Below, piece after piece: positions 1 through 11,215 of a stretch of 64,000 nucleotides of DNA. The translations under genes were made by a program, and so were the position numbers. Under the pieces are notes generated by a model that saw nothing but the letters and a program-made list of their open reading frames with translations, searched no databases and was not told the origin of the DNA. This DNA comes from Pararhizobium capsulatum DSM 1112 (GTDB lineage Bacteria > Pseudomonadota > Alphaproteobacteria > Rhizobiales > Rhizobiaceae): NCBI RefSeq assembly GCF_030814475.1, contig NZ_JAUSVF010000001.1:1261001-1325000 (forward strand), read 5' to 3'. Every line of letters begins with the position of its first letter. Positions within the stretch are counted from its first letter, which is position 1.

Positions 1-1
1 G

Positions 2-1297
2 CCGAACGGCCTCGAGGATACCGCATCTTATCGTTATTTCGAAGATGGCGCCGTGCTCGTCCGCGCGGGCCGTGTCGTGACGAGCGGACCCTATGACAGG
101 GTGAAGGGCCTCGCCACCGCAGACGCCGAAATCGCCGATCACCGCCCGAACCTCGTGCTTCCCGGCCTGATCGATACCCATCTGCATTTTCCGCAGACCC
201 AGGCGATCGCCTCCTATGGCGCGCAGCTGCTGGAGTGGCTGAACACCTATATCTTCGTGGAAGAGCAGAAGTTCGCGCAGCCCGAGCATGCCGCCTTCAT
301 CGCCGGCCGCTTCATGGACGAGCTCATCTCCAACGGTACGACGACGGCGGTCGCCTATTGTTCCGTCCATCCTGAAAGTGTCGATGCCTATTTCACCGCA
401 GCCGAACAGCGCGGCATGCGCATGATCGGCGGCAAGGTTATGATGGACCGAAATGCGCCGGATGCACTCTGCGATAGCCCGGAGCGTGGCTATGACGAGA
501 CCCGCCAGTTGATCGAGAAATGGCACAATCGCGGCCGCGCGCACTACGCGATCAGCCCGCGCTTTGCCATCACCTCGACGCCGGAACAGATGGAGGTGAG
601 CCGTACCCTCGTGGCCGAGTTCCCTGACTGCTACGTCCAGACCCATCTTTCCGAAAACCGCGACGAGATCGCCTATGCAACGTCACTCTATCCGGACGCG
701 AAGGACTATACGGACATCTACGCCCGTTACGGCCTTCTCGGCGACAAGACGCTGCTCGGACATTGCATCTATCTCGACGACCGCGAGGTTTCTGTTCTGG
801 CAGAGACCGGCGCCGTCGGCGTGTTCTGCCCGACATCGAACCTCTTCCTCGGCTCGGGGCTTTTCGATCGCGACCGTTTCGATCGTCTCGGCGCACGCTG
901 GTCGGTGGCGACGGATGTCGGGGCGGGAACGAGCTTCTCCATGCTGGAAACGATGGACGAGGCCTACAAGGTGCTGCACCTTCAGGGGCAGCGGCTTTCG
1001 CCGCTCAACTCCTTCTACCGCATGACGCTCGGCAATGCCCGCGCGCTCGGGCTCGACGACCGGATCGGCTCGCTCCATGCCGGCGCCGACGCCGATATCG
1101 TCGTTCTCGATTCCAGCGCCAAGCCGGCGATGGAACTACGGATGCGCACGGCAAAGTCGCTGGTCGAGGAACTGTTCATCCTGCAGACGATGGGCGACGA
1201 TCGCTGCGTGGCCGAAGTCTATGTCGCCGGCAAGGCGATGAAGGCGAAGGCCATCACACGGCAGGGAGCATTAGCACGACTTCTGGAAACCGCTTGA
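2..1297 (+). CDS. guaD: guanine deaminase, 5' end outside the window
   Basis: Guanine deaminase hydrolyses guanine to xanthine and ammonia in purine catabolism. The frame is open to the left edge: residues before the GTG at 53 (PNGLEDTASYRYFEDGA) fit the family N-terminus, so the true start lies upstream of the window. It is a metal-dependent amidohydrolase. The zinc ligand pair is in PGLIDTHLHFPQ (around nt 164-199), a third His is in VQTHLSEN (about 640), a fourth is in LLGHCIYL (about 760), and the metal-binding Asp is in ATDVGAGTSFSM (about 908-943). The TDVGAGTSFSM motif is typical of guanine deaminase rather than other amidohydrolases. The insertion sequence begins about four bases after the stop, so the last codons may not be ancestral. 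Guanine breakdown yields glyoxylate via urate and allantoin, which fits the gcl operon downstream (inference). Confidence 0.9.
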   Translation, partial: PNGLEDTASYRYFEDGAVLVRAGRVVTSGPYDRVKGLATADAEIADHRPNLVLPGLIDTHLHFPQTQAIASYGAQLLEWLNTYIFVEEQKFAQPEHAAFIAGRFMDELISNGTTTAVAYCSVHPESVDAYFTAAEQRGMRMIGGKVMMDRNAPDALCDSPERGYDETRQLIEKWHNRGRAHYAISPRFAITSTPEQMEVSRTLVAEFPDCYVQTHLSENRDEIAYATSLYPDAKDYTDIYARYGLLGDKTLLGHCIYLDDREVSVLAETGAVGVFCPTSNLFLGSGLFDRDRFDRLGARWSVATDVGAGTSFSMLETMDEAYKVLHLQGQRLSPLNSFYRMTLGNARALGLDDRIGSLHAGADADIVVLDSSAKPAMELRMRTAKSLVEELFILQTMGDDRCVAEVYVAGKAMKAKAITRQGALARLLETA

Positions 1298-1301
1298 TCA
1301 T

Positions 1302-2585
1302 GAGGCTCTCACAGGATGCGGAAAAAGGCGCTTGCTGCGAGCGGACTGCCGTGATTGCATGCCCGAGTGATTGGCCGGCAGGAGCAGGACATGCGGGGCA
1401 GTGATATCCAGACGGCGGGTCTGTTTTCTTATGTGAGCTGCGAAGCACGCGTTCCGACAAGCCATCCGCTGCGGGCAATCCGCGCGATTGTCGACGAGGC
1501 ACTGGAAGTTCTGTCGCCTGATTTCGAGGCGATGTATTCAGCGATCGGCCGCCCGTCGATCCCGCCGGAGAAGCTTCTGCGCGCCCTGTTGTTGCAGGCT
1601 TTCTACACGATCCGCTCGGAGCGCCAGCTCATGGAGCAGATGGACTACAATCTGTTGTTCCGATAGTTCGTCGGCTTGTCGATGGACGCGCCGATCTGGG
1701 ACGTCACCGTGTTCACCAAGAACCGTGAGCGGCTCCTGGCTGGCGACATCGCCGCCAAGTTCCTGGCCGCATTGCTGAGCCAGCCGCGAGTTAAGGCTCT
1801 CTTGTCAGACGAGCACTTCTCGGTGGACGGCACCTTGATCGAAGCCTGGGCCAGCATGAAGAGCTTCAAGCCCAAGGACGAGACTGATGGTGACGGTGAT
1901 GACAACAACGGCTCCGGCGCTGACGCGAACAAGCCCGCAAAGGCTACGGCACGCAACCCTGAGCGGGATTTCCACGGCGAGAAGCGCAGCAACGCAACTC
2001 ACGCGTCGACCACCGACCCGGATGCCAGGCTTTACAAGAAGGCCCGTGGGCAGGCGGCCAAGCTTTGCCACATGGGCCACGTCACCCTGGAAAACCGCAA
2101 CGGGCTGGTTGTCGACGCCACGCTGACCCATGCGACAGGAACCGCAGAGCGCGAGGCTGCACTGGATATGGTGGGCCGCATGGATGGTCGTCATCGCATC
2201 ACATTGGCTGCAGACAAAGCCTACGATACGGCAGACTTCGTTGCCGCCTTGCGGGATATCAAGGTGACGCCACACGTTGCTCAGAACACGGCGAACCGAC
2301 GCTCAGCCATCGATGGTCGTACCACCCATCACCCCGGCTACGCTGTCAGTCAGCGCATCCGAAAACGCATCGAAGAGGTATTCGGCTGGGCCAAGACCAG
2401 CGGCGGAATGCGCAAGACCCGCCATCGCGGAAAGGATCGCGTCGGTTGGATGTTCACCCTGACAGCGACGGCTTATAATCTGGTGAGGCTGCCAAAGCTG
2501 CTGACGACGGCATAATCGCGCCCGCAATCCGCCGAGACAGGGCGGATGACGACAAAAGGACCGAAAAGGCCGCTGAAAAAGCCTC
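1302..2585 (+). mobile_element. IS5-family insertion sequence, about 1.28 kb
   Basis: The element carries one transposase frame and has imperfect terminal inverted repeats. The left end reads GAGGCTCTCACAG (1302-1314). The right end, read on the other strand, is GAGGCTTTTTCAG (2585 back to 2573). These match at 10 of 13 positions. No convincing target-site duplication was found next to these ends, so the boundaries are good to a few bases only. The element sits directly behind guaD and before the IclR gene. Its transposase is interrupted by a stop codon, so this copy is probably immobile unless complemented. Confidence 0.75.
1391..2515 (+). pseudogene. IS5-family DDE transposase interrupted by an in-frame TAG
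   Basis: ATG 1391 follows an AGGAG (1380-1384) at good spacing and begins MRGSDIQ. The reading frame runs 375 codons to the TGA at 2515 but is broken by TAG at 1664-1666 (codon 92). The sequence around it reads LLFR-stop-FVGLSMD. From memory of the family this position is Trp in a LLFRWFVGL motif, so TGG changed to TAG is the simplest explanation. The DDE catalytic residues are all downstream of the stop: Asp in FSVDGTLIEAW (around 1818-1850), Asp in LAADKAYDTADF (around 2205-2240) and Glu in RKRIEEVFGWAK (around 2360-2395). The N-terminal product of 91 residues would hold only the DUF772-type region. No second lesion is visible, so the mutation looks recent. Confidence 0.85.
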
Positions 2586-2677
2586 ATCCCCGCTCGTCTT
2601 CGAACCGTCTAGCGAGGATCGGTAGAAAAATTAGCGCTATTTCCGCAACCTGCTAAGAGTTGGTCGCGCGGCGGGGC

Positions 2678-3508
2678 TTATCCTGCCGCGCCGACATTTT
2701 GTATCCGCCCGCCCATGGCCTTGGTCAAGTCCTCTGCCGCCGCTCTCACCAAGGGACCCACCTCATCGATCTTGCCGTCGGGCATGCGAACCGCCGGGCC
2801 GGAAACGGAAATGCCGGCAACCGCCTCGCCATATTCATCGAAGATGGGCGCCGCCACGCAGCGCATGCCGAGCGTGTGTTCCTCGTCGTCTATCGACCAG
2901 CCACGGGTGCGGATGCTTGCGATATCCGCCAGCAGCTTCGGCAGGCTGTCGCAGGTCTTGTCGGTAAAATGCTGCAGCGTGCGGCCGGCAAGCAGTCGTT
3001 CGATCTCGCCGTCGTCCCAGGTTGCGAGGATCGCCTTGCCGATGCCGGAGGCGTGGATCGGGCCGCGCCGGCCGGGCCGGAAGAAGGCGCGCATCGGCGC
3101 ATGGCTCTCGACCTGCGAGATGAACACGACGTCGCCCTGTTCCTCGATGCCGATATTGGCGGTCTCGCCGCAGCTTTCCATGAGGTTCTTCAGGAACGGC
3201 CGGCTGATCGTGCCGAGCTTGCGGAAGCGCAGGAAGGCATTGCCGATTTCGAAGGCCTTGAGGCCGATCGTCCAGGCGCCGGTCTCCGTGTCGTGATCGA
3301 CCATGCCGTGATTGGCAAGCGAGGTCAGCAGCCGGTGCACCGTCGAGGAGGCAAGGCCCGTCCGGTCGGACAGGGATGAGAGGGTGGCGCCATCCGCCTC
3401 CGCGACGGCTGCAAGCAGCGTGAGGCTCCTGTCCAGCACCTGCACCGATGAAGGAGCGGCGTTCTCGCCGGCTTTTCGTCCCGGCCTGCCGCGTCCTTTT
3501 TGTTCCAT
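2678..3508 (-). CDS. IclR-family transcriptional regulator, probable regulator of the glyoxylate operon
   Basis: This is a 276-residue IclR protein. An N-terminal winged helix-turn-helix (about residues 20-80, with LSSLSDRTGLASSTVHRLL) is followed by an effector-binding domain (about 95-265, containing RRGPIHASGIGKAILA, the usual IclR ligand-pocket region). I chose the ATG at 3508 (MEQKGRGRPGRK) because AGGAG lies seven bases upstream; a start at 3556 would add 16 residues without a clear ribosome site. It is divergent from gcl, and two palindromes lie in the shared promoter region. In enterobacteria the gcl-type operon is controlled by the IclR member AllR, which responds to glyoxylate. The same role here is inference from position. 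Confidence 0.88.
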   Translation of the reverse strand: MEQKGRGRPGRKAGENAAPSSVQVLDRSLTLLAAVAEADGATLSSLSDRTGLASSTVHRLLTSLANHGMVDHDTETGAWTIGLKAFEIGNAFLRFRKLGTISRPFLKNLMESCGETANIGIEEQGDVVFISQVESHAPMRAFFRPGRRGPIHASGIGKAILATWDDGEIERLLAGRTLQHFTDKTCDSLPKLLADIASIRTRGWSIDDEEHTLGMRCVAAPIFDEYGEAVAGISVSGPAVRMPDGKIDEVGPLVRAAAEDLTKAMGGRIQNVGAAG

Positions 3509-3564
3509 CTGGTGCTCCTGTTCCTGCTTCGGTGCCGCGATCATCCTCGAATACACCGTCGTCG

Positions 3565-3617
3565 ATTTCCACGAAATTCTTGAAAGTCTCTATTTCCACA
3601 TCGTGGGAAATAATTCC
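3565..3617. promoter_or_regulatory. candidate IclR operators between the regulator and gcl
   Basis: Two inverted repeats lie in the divergent promoter region. ATTTCCACGAAAT (3565-3577) has 5-base arms around CAC. ATTTCCACATCGTGGGAAAT (3592-3611) is a larger, nearly perfect palindrome, and its right arm runs into GGAAATAATTCC (3606-3617). IclR proteins bind TTTCC/GGAAA-type palindromes, so these are the obvious candidate sites. The assignment is not proven. Confidence 0.5.
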
Positions 3618-3679
3618 ATATTTTTATTGATGCGATCCGCGGATGGATTATCGTCTCCTGGAAATCGGAGGAACATCCC

Positions 3680-5464
<1,785 letters not shown>

Positions 5465-5558
5465 AGTTTGTCAGGCAAAAGCGGGAACCGGTTTTCCCGA
5501 AAAGACAAACGAAAACAAAAGAATCCACAGAATGTCTGGTTCAATCCGAACCAAACAT
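5465..5558 (+). repeat. intergenic mosaic repeat, copy 1 (modules A and B)
   Basis: Module A (5465-5525) starts straight after the gcl stop and holds the shared core GGGAACCGGTTTTCCCGAAA followed by AGACAAACGAAAACAAAA. Module B (5532-5558) is an inverted repeat, ATGTCTGGTTC / GAACCAAACAT, with one mismatch and a 5-base loop. The same modules recur at 57771-57872, and module A alone recurs at 9990-10050 on the other strand. It lies inside the gcl-hyi operon and could form a hairpin in the transcript. Confidence 0.8.
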
Positions 5559-5587
5559 CCCCTGATCGCCACCAAGGAGGATTTCCC

Positions 5588-6403
5588 ATGCCGAAATTTG
5601 CGGCGAACCTGACAATGCTTTTCAACGAGGTGCCGTTCCTCGATCGCTTCGCAGCTGCTGCCGAAGCCGGTTTCGAAGGGGTGGAATATCTCTTCCCCTA
5701 CGATTTCGACGCCGAGGCACTGCGCGCGGCCCTCGACATCAACGGCCTGACGCAGGTGCTGCACAACCTGCCGGCCGGCAACTGGGCGAGCGGCGAGCGC
5801 GGCATCGCCATCCTGCCGGATCGCATCGATGAGTTTCGCCGCGGCGTCGCCTCGGCCGTCGATTATGCGACGGCGCTCGGTTGCACACAGGTCAACTGCC
5901 TGTCCGGCATCGCGCCGGTCGGTGTCGCCGATGCGGTGCTGCGCAACACCTTCGTTGCCAACCTGAAGCTGGCCGCCGATGAACTCGGCAAGCACGGCAT
6001 CCGCCTGCTGATAGAGCCGATCAACCGTTTCGACATTCCCGGTTTCTACCTCAACACGGTGGAGCAGGCGGCATCGATCATCAGGGATGTCGGCAGCGAC
6101 AACCTGTTCATCCAGTACGACCTCTACCACCAGCAACGCACCGAGGGCGAACTGATCGGCACGTTCAAGACGCACCAGGCCAGGATCGCCCATGTGCAGC
6201 TGGCCGACAATCCCGGTCGCAACGAGCCGGGCACCGGCGAAATCGCCTATCCCTTGGTCTTCGGAGCGCTGGGTGCGCTGGGCTATGACGGCTGGATCGG
6301 CTGCGAATACAAGCCGCGCACGACGACGGCGGAAGGCCTCGGCTGGTTTGCCGAAGCAAGCCGCGCGCCGAAGAGCGCAGACATCATCAAGATCAGGAGC
6401 TGA
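5588..6403 (+). CDS. hyi: hydroxypyruvate isomerase
   Basis: Hyi interconverts hydroxypyruvate and tartronate semialdehyde, feeding both into GlxR. It is a TIM-barrel, xylose-isomerase-like enzyme of 271 residues (E. coli Hyi is about 258). Recognisable segments are MPKFAANLTMLFNEVPFLDR at the start, EAGFEGVEYLFPYDF (about 27-41), LLIEPINRFDIPGFYL (about 140-155, with the metal-binding Glu) and QYDLYHQQRTEG (about 178-189, metal-binding Asp). I chose ATG 5588 because AAGGAGG (5574-5580) lies just upstream and the family sequence starts there. The frame is open further back to 5468, but that part is the mosaic repeat. Second gene of the glyoxylate operon. Confidence 0.93.
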   Translation: MPKFAANLTMLFNEVPFLDRFAAAAEAGFEGVEYLFPYDFDAEALRAALDINGLTQVLHNLPAGNWASGERGIAILPDRIDEFRRGVASAVDYATALGCTQVNCLSGIAPVGVADAVLRNTFVANLKLAADELGKHGIRLLIEPINRFDIPGFYLNTVEQAASIIRDVGSDNLFIQYDLYHQQRTEGELIGTFKTHQARIAHVQLADNPGRNEPGTGEIAYPLVFGALGALGYDGWIGCEYKPRTTTAEGLGWFAEASRAPKSADIIKIRS

Positions 6404-6407
6404 GACT

Positions 6408-7292
6408 ATGGGAACAATCGGTTTTATAGGACTGGGTATCATGGGCACGCCGATGGCGCGCCACCTGCAGGAGGCCGGCCATATTGTCGTCACCTCGAAA
6501 TTCGCCATCCCGCCGCGCCAGGAACTGGTCGATGGCGGCCTCAAGATCGTCGAGACCCCCAAGGCGCTTGCCGAGGTTGTCGACACGATCATCCTGATGC
6601 TGCCGGATACGCCCGAGGTGAAGGACGTCCTGTTCGGCGAAAACGGCGTCGCCCATGGCCTTGGCAAGGGCAAGCTGGTCATCGACATGAGCTCGATCTC
6701 GCCGATCGAGACCAAGGAATTCGCAAAGAAGGTGCGCGAAACCGGCGCGGAATATGTCGACGCCCCGGTTTCCGGCGGCGAAGTCGGCGCCCGTAACGCC
6801 TCCCTGTCGATCATGTGCGGCGGTTCCCAGGAAAGCTTCGATCGTGCCCTGCCTCTGCTCCAGCTGATGGGCAAGAACATCACGCTGGTCGGCGATTGCG
6901 GCGACGGACAGGTCACGAAGGTCGCAAACCAGATCATCGTCGCGTTGACGATCGAGGCGGTATCGGAAGCCCTGGTGTTCGCCTCCAAGGCAGGCGCCGA
7001 TCCGGCCCGTGTCCGCGAGGCGCTGATGGGTGGCTTCGCCTCGTCGCGCATCCTTGAGGTCCACGGTGATCGCATGATCAAGCGCACCTTCGATCCGGGC
7101 TTCCGGATTTCGCTGCACCAGAAGGACCTGAACCTTGCACTGCAGGGAGCAAAGGCGCTGGGCGTCTCGCTGCCCAACACGGCCGCGACCCAGGAACTGT
7201 TCAACAGCTGCACTGCCCACGGCGATGCCGGGCTCGACCATTCGGGCCTCGTCACAGCCCTGGAGCGCATGGCCAATCACGCCGTCGCATAA
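6408..7292 (+). CDS. glxR: 2-hydroxy-3-oxopropionate (tartronate semialdehyde) reductase
   Basis: This enzyme reduces tartronate semialdehyde to D-glycerate with NAD(P)H. It is a 294-residue member of the beta-hydroxyacid dehydrogenase family. The N-terminal Rossmann motif is GFIGLGIMGTPMARHL, the substrate-binding motif is DAPVSGGEVGA (about 120-130), and the catalytic Lys region is TKVANQIIV (about 170). ATG 6408 is preceded by AGGAG (6394-6398) and lies four bases after the hyi stop, so translation is probably coupled. A longer open frame back to 6192 overlaps hyi and is spurious. The order gcl-hyi-glxR matches the enterobacterial glyoxylate operon. Confidence 0.95.
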   Translation: MGTIGFIGLGIMGTPMARHLQEAGHIVVTSKFAIPPRQELVDGGLKIVETPKALAEVVDTIILMLPDTPEVKDVLFGENGVAHGLGKGKLVIDMSSISPIETKEFAKKVRETGAEYVDAPVSGGEVGARNASLSIMCGGSQESFDRALPLLQLMGKNITLVGDCGDGQVTKVANQIIVALTIEAVSEALVFASKAGADPARVREALMGGFASSRILEVHGDRMIKRTFDPGFRISLHQKDLNLALQGAKALGVSLPNTAATQELFNSCTAHGDAGLDHSGLVTALERMANHAVA

Positions 7293-7355
7293 AGGGAGGG
7301 CCGGGTGGTCGGAGGAGGAGCCGACCACCCGGCACAGGTTCAGGAGGAGAAGGCA

Positions 7356-8624
7356 ATGCCGCAGATCGTCAACCCCAAGGCTTTTCTTGAAACCCTGTTT
7401 TATGCGGCGGTCGCGGCGGCCGATCCGGCAAAGGTGCTTGCCGCCAACCTGCCGGCCCCTCCGAAGGGGCGCACGGTGGTCATCGGCGCCGGCAAGGGTG
7501 CCGCCCAGATGGCGCAGGCCTTCGAAAAGCTTTGGGATGGCCCGCTCGAAGGCGTCGTCGTGACCCGCTACGGCTACGGCGCGCCCTGCGAGCGCATCGA
7601 GGTGCTGGAGGCCTCGCACCCGCTTCCCGACGAAAACGGACTGAACGCCTCGCGCCGCCTGCTGGATGCCGTCAGTGGTCTTGGCCCGGATGATCTTGTC
7701 GTCGCTTTGATCTGCGGTGGCGGCTCGGCGCTTCTGCCTCTGCCGGCGGAGGGCCTGACGCTTGAGGACGAAATCGCGGTTAATCGCGCGCTTCTTGCTT
7801 CGGGTGCGCCGATCAGTGCGATGAATGCCATCCGCAAGCAGATTTCGCAGATCAAGGGCGGCCGCCTTGCCGCAGCCGCCCATCCGGCCAAGGTGGTGTC
7901 CCTCGTCGTCTCGGATATTCCCGGTGACGATCCCGCTCTGGTGGCCTCCGGGCCGACCATCGCGGATGCAAGCAGCCGCGCCGATGCATTGAAGATTGTC
8001 GAGCGCTACCGGCTGGACCTGCCAACCCGTGTGTGTACGCTTCTGTCGGAAGCAACCTCATTGCCACCCACTCCCGAAGACATTCGCTTCGCACGAAACG
8101 AAGTCCGCCTCGTTGCGTCTGCCGCGGTATCCCTCGATGCTGCGGCGGAATTGGCGCAGCGGGCGGGTATCGGCGCGGTCGTGCTGTCGGACGCGATCGA
8201 AGGGGAGGCGGCGGAGGTTGGCCGTGTTCATGCGGCGATTGCCCGCGAAGTCGTGGCGCGTAACCGGCCTTTCAGGAAACCTGTGGTCATCCTCTCCGGC
8301 GGCGAAACCACCGTGACCTTGCGCGGCAAGGGCAGGGGCGGCCGCAACAGCGAATTCCTGCTGTCACTCTCCATGGCTATCGATGGTGCGGGAAACATCA
8401 CAGCACTTGCCGCCGATACTGATGGCATCGACGGCTCTGAAGACAATGCCGGCGCCTTCGCCGATGGCCGCACCATCGCACGGCTCTCGGCGCTGGGGCA
8501 CGACGCCGCCTCGCTGCTTAACGCCAATGACAGCTGGTCGGCCTTTTCCGTGCTTGGCGACCTCTTCCGTCCCGGCCCAACGGGCACGAATGTCAACGAT
8601 TTCCGGGCCATCCTGATCGCCTGA
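7356..8624 (+). CDS. glycerate kinase, MOFRL/GckA type
   Basis: This 422-residue protein belongs to the MOFRL-type glycerate 2-kinases (GckA/TtuD), which phosphorylate D-glycerate to 2-phosphoglycerate. That differs from the GlxK fold used by E. coli. Visible motifs are [16 protein letters not shown] (about 36-51), [10 protein letters not shown] (about 85-94), a glycine-rich [16 protein letters not shown] (about 122-137) and, in the C-terminal MOFRL domain, [15 protein letters not shown] (about 328-342) and [18 protein letters not shown] (about 349-366). The start at 7356 has AGGAGGAGAAGG upstream. It completes the route from glyoxylate to central metabolism. Confidence 0.93.
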   Translation: MPQIVNPKAFLETLFYAAVAAADPAKVLAANLPAPPKGRTVVIGAGKGAAQMAQAFEKLWDGPLEGVVVTRYGYGAPCERIEVLEASHPLPDENGLNASRRLLDAVSGLGPDDLVVALICGGGSALLPLPAEGLTLEDEIAVNRALLASGAPISAMNAIRKQISQIKGGRLAAAAHPAKVVSLVVSDIPGDDPALVASGPTIADASSRADALKIVERYRLDLPTRVCTLLSEATSLPPTPEDIRFARNEVRLVASAAVSLDAAAELAQRAGIGAVVLSDAIEGEAAEVGRVHAAIAREVVARNRPFRKPVVILSGGETTVTLRGKGRGGRNSEFLLSLSMAIDGAGNITALAADTDGIDGSEDNAGAFADGRTIARLSALGHDAASLLNANDSWSAFSVLGDLFRPGPTGTNVNDFRAILIA

Positions 8625-8627
8625 TCG

Positions 8628-8645
8628 GCCGGTTGCGCAACCGGC
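8628..8645. terminator. 18-base perfect palindrome after the glycerate kinase gene
   Basis: GCCGGTTGCGCAACCGGC starts four bases after the kinase stop and is perfectly symmetric. There is no T-tract, so it is not a standard Rho-independent terminator. It may still act as a transcript-end hairpin between the convergent kinase and dadA genes. The rest of the gap (8646-8727) shows nothing clear. Confidence 0.4.
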
Positions 8646-8727
8646 TCTCCGTCTCGACGAACCGGTTTCCCGGCATCCAGCACGGGAGATGTGTGCCATG
8701 GCAATGGCTTATCGGAAGGAAGGTGCT

Positions 8728-9978
8728 TCAAGCGTAGCGGGCAATAGCCAGATCCGTTGCATCGATGTCCGGTTTGCGGCCGCTCACGAGGTCGTTGATG
8801 ACCCGTGCCGAGCCCGTGCTCATCGTCCATCCGAGCGTGCCGTGCCCGGTGTTGAGGAACAGGCCACCAATCTTCGTCGGGCCGATGACAGGCGTGCCAT
8901 CCGGCGTCATCGGTCGCAGGCCCGACCAGAAGGTTGCCTTGGCGATATCGCCACCCGGGAAAAGGTCCGTGACGGAATGTTCGAGCGTGCGCCGACGTGC
9001 CTGGCCGAGATCATTGGTGTAGCCGGAAATCTCGGCCATGCCGCCGACGCGGATACGGTCGCCGAGACGCGTGATGGCGATTTTGAAAGTCTCGTCCATG
9101 ACCGTCGATTCCGGTGCGCGTGATACGTCGGTGATGGGAAGAGTGAGTGAATAACCTTTTACAGGGTAGACCGGCAGCCGGATGCCGAGCGGCTTCAGCA
9201 GCAGGGGCGAATAGCTGCCCAGCGCCACCACGATCGCATCCGCCTCGATACGCTCACGATCGGTCACGACAGCTCGGACGCGCCCTCCCATGACATCAAG
9301 GCCCTTGATGGATGTACCGTAGACGAATTTGACGCCGAGGGCCGACGCTTTCTCCGCCAGGGCATTGGTGAACTTGAAGCAGTCGCCGGTCTCGTCCTTC
9401 GGAGTAAGCAGCCCGCCGACGATCTTCTCGCGCGCATGGGCCAGAGCCGGCTCAACCTTGATGCAGCCATCACGGTCGAGCACCTCGTAAGGGATGCCGT
9501 CGGCTGCAAGCGCCTTCACATCCTTGCCCGAGGCATCCAGTTGCTGTTGCGTACGGAAAAGCTGCAGGGTTCCCTGCATGCGCTCGTCATAGGCAATTCT
9601 CGTCTCGGATCGCAGTTCAGCCAGAGAAGCGCGGCTATAGTCGGCAAGCTGCAACATTCGGCTCTTGTTGATCGCATAGCGCCTGGAGGTGCAGTTGGAG
9701 AGCATCCTCACCATCCAGGACAGCATCGCCGCATCTATCTTCGGACGCAGGATCAGAGGAGCGTGTTCCATGAACAGCCATTTCAATGCCTTCATCGGAA
9801 TACCGGGTGCAGCCCAGGGTGAGCAGTAGCCGAAGGACACTTCTCCCGCATTGGCGAAGCTGGTTTCCAGCGCCGGCCCCTGCTGCCGGTCCAGCACGAT
9901 GACCTCGTGGCCGGTCCTGGCAAGCTGATAAGCCGATGTTACGCCGATAATGCCGGCCCCGAGAACGATGACTCTCAT
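8728..9978 (-). CDS. dadA: D-amino acid dehydrogenase, FAD-dependent (DadA-like)
   Basis: DadA oxidises D-alanine and other D-amino acids to 2-oxo acids, passing electrons to the respiratory chain at the inner face of the membrane. The 416-residue protein has the family N-terminus [20 protein letters not shown] with a GxGxxG FAD-binding motif, followed by [19 protein letters not shown] (about 41-59). The C-terminal FAD-binding part contains [16 protein letters not shown] (about 354-369) and [16 protein letters not shown] (about 377-392). It lies downstream of the alanine racemase gene in the same direction, with a mosaic repeat between. Together they convert L-alanine to D-alanine and then pyruvate. 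Confidence 0.93.
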   Translation of the reverse strand: MRVIVLGAGIIGVTSAYQLARTGHEVIVLDRQQGPALETSFANAGEVSFGYCSPWAAPGIPMKALKWLFMEHAPLILRPKIDAAMLSWMVRMLSNCTSRRYAINKSRMLQLADYSRASLAELRSETRIAYDERMQGTLQLFRTQQQLDASGKDVKALAADGIPYEVLDRDGCIKVEPALAHAREKIVGGLLTPKDETGDCFKFTNALAEKASALGVKFVYGTSIKGLDVMGGRVRAVVTDRERIEADAIVVALGSYSPLLLKPLGIRLPVYPVKGYSLTLPITDVSRAPESTVMDETFKIAITRLGDRIRVGGMAEISGYTNDLGQARRRTLEHSVTDLFPGGDIAKATFWSGLRPMTPDGTPVIGPTKIGGLFLNTGHGTLGWTMSTGSARVINDLVSGRKPDIDATDLAIARYA

Positions 9979-9989
9979 AATATCCTCTG

Positions 9990-10050
9990 GATTCTTTTGT
10001 TTTCGTTTGTTTTTCGGGAAAACCGGTTCCCGTTTTCCCCTGGCAAACTC
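9990..10050 (-). repeat. intergenic mosaic repeat, copy 2 (module A only)
   Basis: Read on the minus strand this follows the alanine racemase stop directly and contains GGGAAAAC GGGAACCG GTTTTCCC, an 8-base stem with 8-base loop, then CAAACGAAAACAAAAGAATC. It closely matches copy 1 over about 60 bases. Module B is missing. It sits inside the alr-dadA operon. Confidence 0.8.
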
Positions 10051-11180
10051 TAGCGATAGCGCCGCGTGTAGCGCTGGCCGAGACTGGTCAGAATTTCATA
10101 GGAGATGGTTCCGGCATCTCGGGCCACGTCTTCGAGCGTCTGGTTTCGGCCGATGACCTCGACATGGCTGCCAAGTGCCAGCGTACCCTTCGGCAGGGCC
10201 GACATATCGACCGTCATGCTGTCCATGGAGACCCGACCGACGATGGGCAACCGAACGCCCCTGTAGTAGACCGCGCCCCGATTGCTGAGACTGCGGGGAA
10301 GGCCATCGGCATATCCGGCGGCCAGGGTGGCAAGGCGCATCTCCTTCTCGGCAATATGCGTGCCGGAGTAGCCGATCCTTGCGCCGGCATGGACTGTGCG
10401 TGTTTGAATGACCGCGACGTCGAGGCTGATGACCGGCTCCATCGGTTCCTTCATCTCCGCGGCCGGCTGACCGCCGTAAAGCGCAATCCCCGGGCGCACC
10501 AGTACACCATGATAGTCCGCACCGAGGAAGAGGCCTCCGGAGTTTGCAAAGCAGAGATCGATTCCCGGGAATTCGTTGGCGGCACGCGTCATTTCAGCAA
10601 GCTGGCTGATGTTCTGGTCGCTGCCGGGATCGTCAGCCGCCGCGAGGTGGCTCATGAGGAACATGATATTGACGTAGCTGGAATTCTTCAGCGCCGCAGC
10701 GACCGCAGCTCTTTCTTCCGGCGGCACGCCAAGTCGCGACATGCCGGTGTCGAACTGGAGAGCCGCAGGCAATGTGTGCTTCATCGCGCGGGCGGTGTTC
10801 GACCAGCAACGCAACTGATCGATCGAATTCAGAACCGGGATGATGTTGTTGGTCGCGCAGGCGATCTCGGTGCCGGGTAGCAGGCCGCTCAGAACGAAAA
10901 TCTGTGCGTCGGCTGGCAAGTCCGGACGCAGCAGGAGCGCCTCGGAAAAATGGGCGATGAAGAACTGTCGGCAGCCTTCGGCATAGAGGGCTCTTGATAC
11001 CGTGGTTGCGCCTAGCCCGTAACCATCGGCCTTGACGACTGCGGAAGCCTTTGCCGGTGATGCCGCCTTAGACAGGCGGCGATAATTGCGTTGCAGGGCG
11101 CCCAGATCGATCGTCAGAATTCCGCTGGCGCCTTGCGTGAAATCTGCCTCCCGCGGCATGGCCAGAACGACGTTATTCAT
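10050..11180 (-). CDS. alr: alanine racemase
   Basis: A pyridoxal-phosphate enzyme interconverting L- and D-alanine; with dadA it probably serves alanine catabolism (DadX role). It has 376 residues. The cofactor Lys lies in the motif [11 protein letters not shown] (about 46-56). The C-terminal domain contains [18 protein letters not shown] (about 250-267), [16 protein letters not shown] and [11 protein letters not shown], which carries the catalytic-loop Met/Asp typical of Alr. ATG 11180 ([14 protein letters not shown]) has GGGGAG upstream; a start at 11195 is possible but less supported. It is divergent from an Lrp-type regulator, whose candidate operators fill the shared promoter. Confidence 0.92.
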   Translation of the reverse strand: MNNVVLAMPREADFTQGASGILTIDLGALQRNYRRLSKAASPAKASAVVKADGYGLGATTVSRALYAEGCRQFFIAHFSEALLLRPDLPADAQIFVLSGLLPGTEIACATNNIIPVLNSIDQLRCWSNTARAMKHTLPAALQFDTGMSRLGVPPEERAAVAAALKNSSYVNIMFLMSHLAAADDPGSDQNISQLAEMTRAANEFPGIDLCFANSGGLFLGADYHGVLVRPGIALYGGQPAAEMKEPMEPVISLDVAVIQTRTVHAGARIGYSGTHIAEKEMRLATLAAGYADGLPRSLSNRGAVYYRGVRLPIVGRVSMDSMTVDMSALPKGTLALGSHVEVIGRNQTLEDVARDAGTISYEILTSLGQRYTRRYR

Positions 11181-11215
11181 GACGGTGCTCCCCAATCGTG
11201 TTGCAGGCGACGATA

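Noticed and set aside
1295..2592. target-site duplication flanking the insertion sequence
   Set aside because: Several alignments of the ends were tried (boundaries shifted by up to three bases) and none gave matching flanks of three bases or more.
5471..7276. 601-residue minus-strand frame across hyi and glxR
   Set aside because: It is antisense to two well-identified enzymes and shows no recognisable motif.
8628..8645. strong Rho-independent terminator after the glycerate kinase
   Set aside because: The palindrome is perfect but no T-tract follows on either strand, so it is kept only as a low-confidence hairpin.
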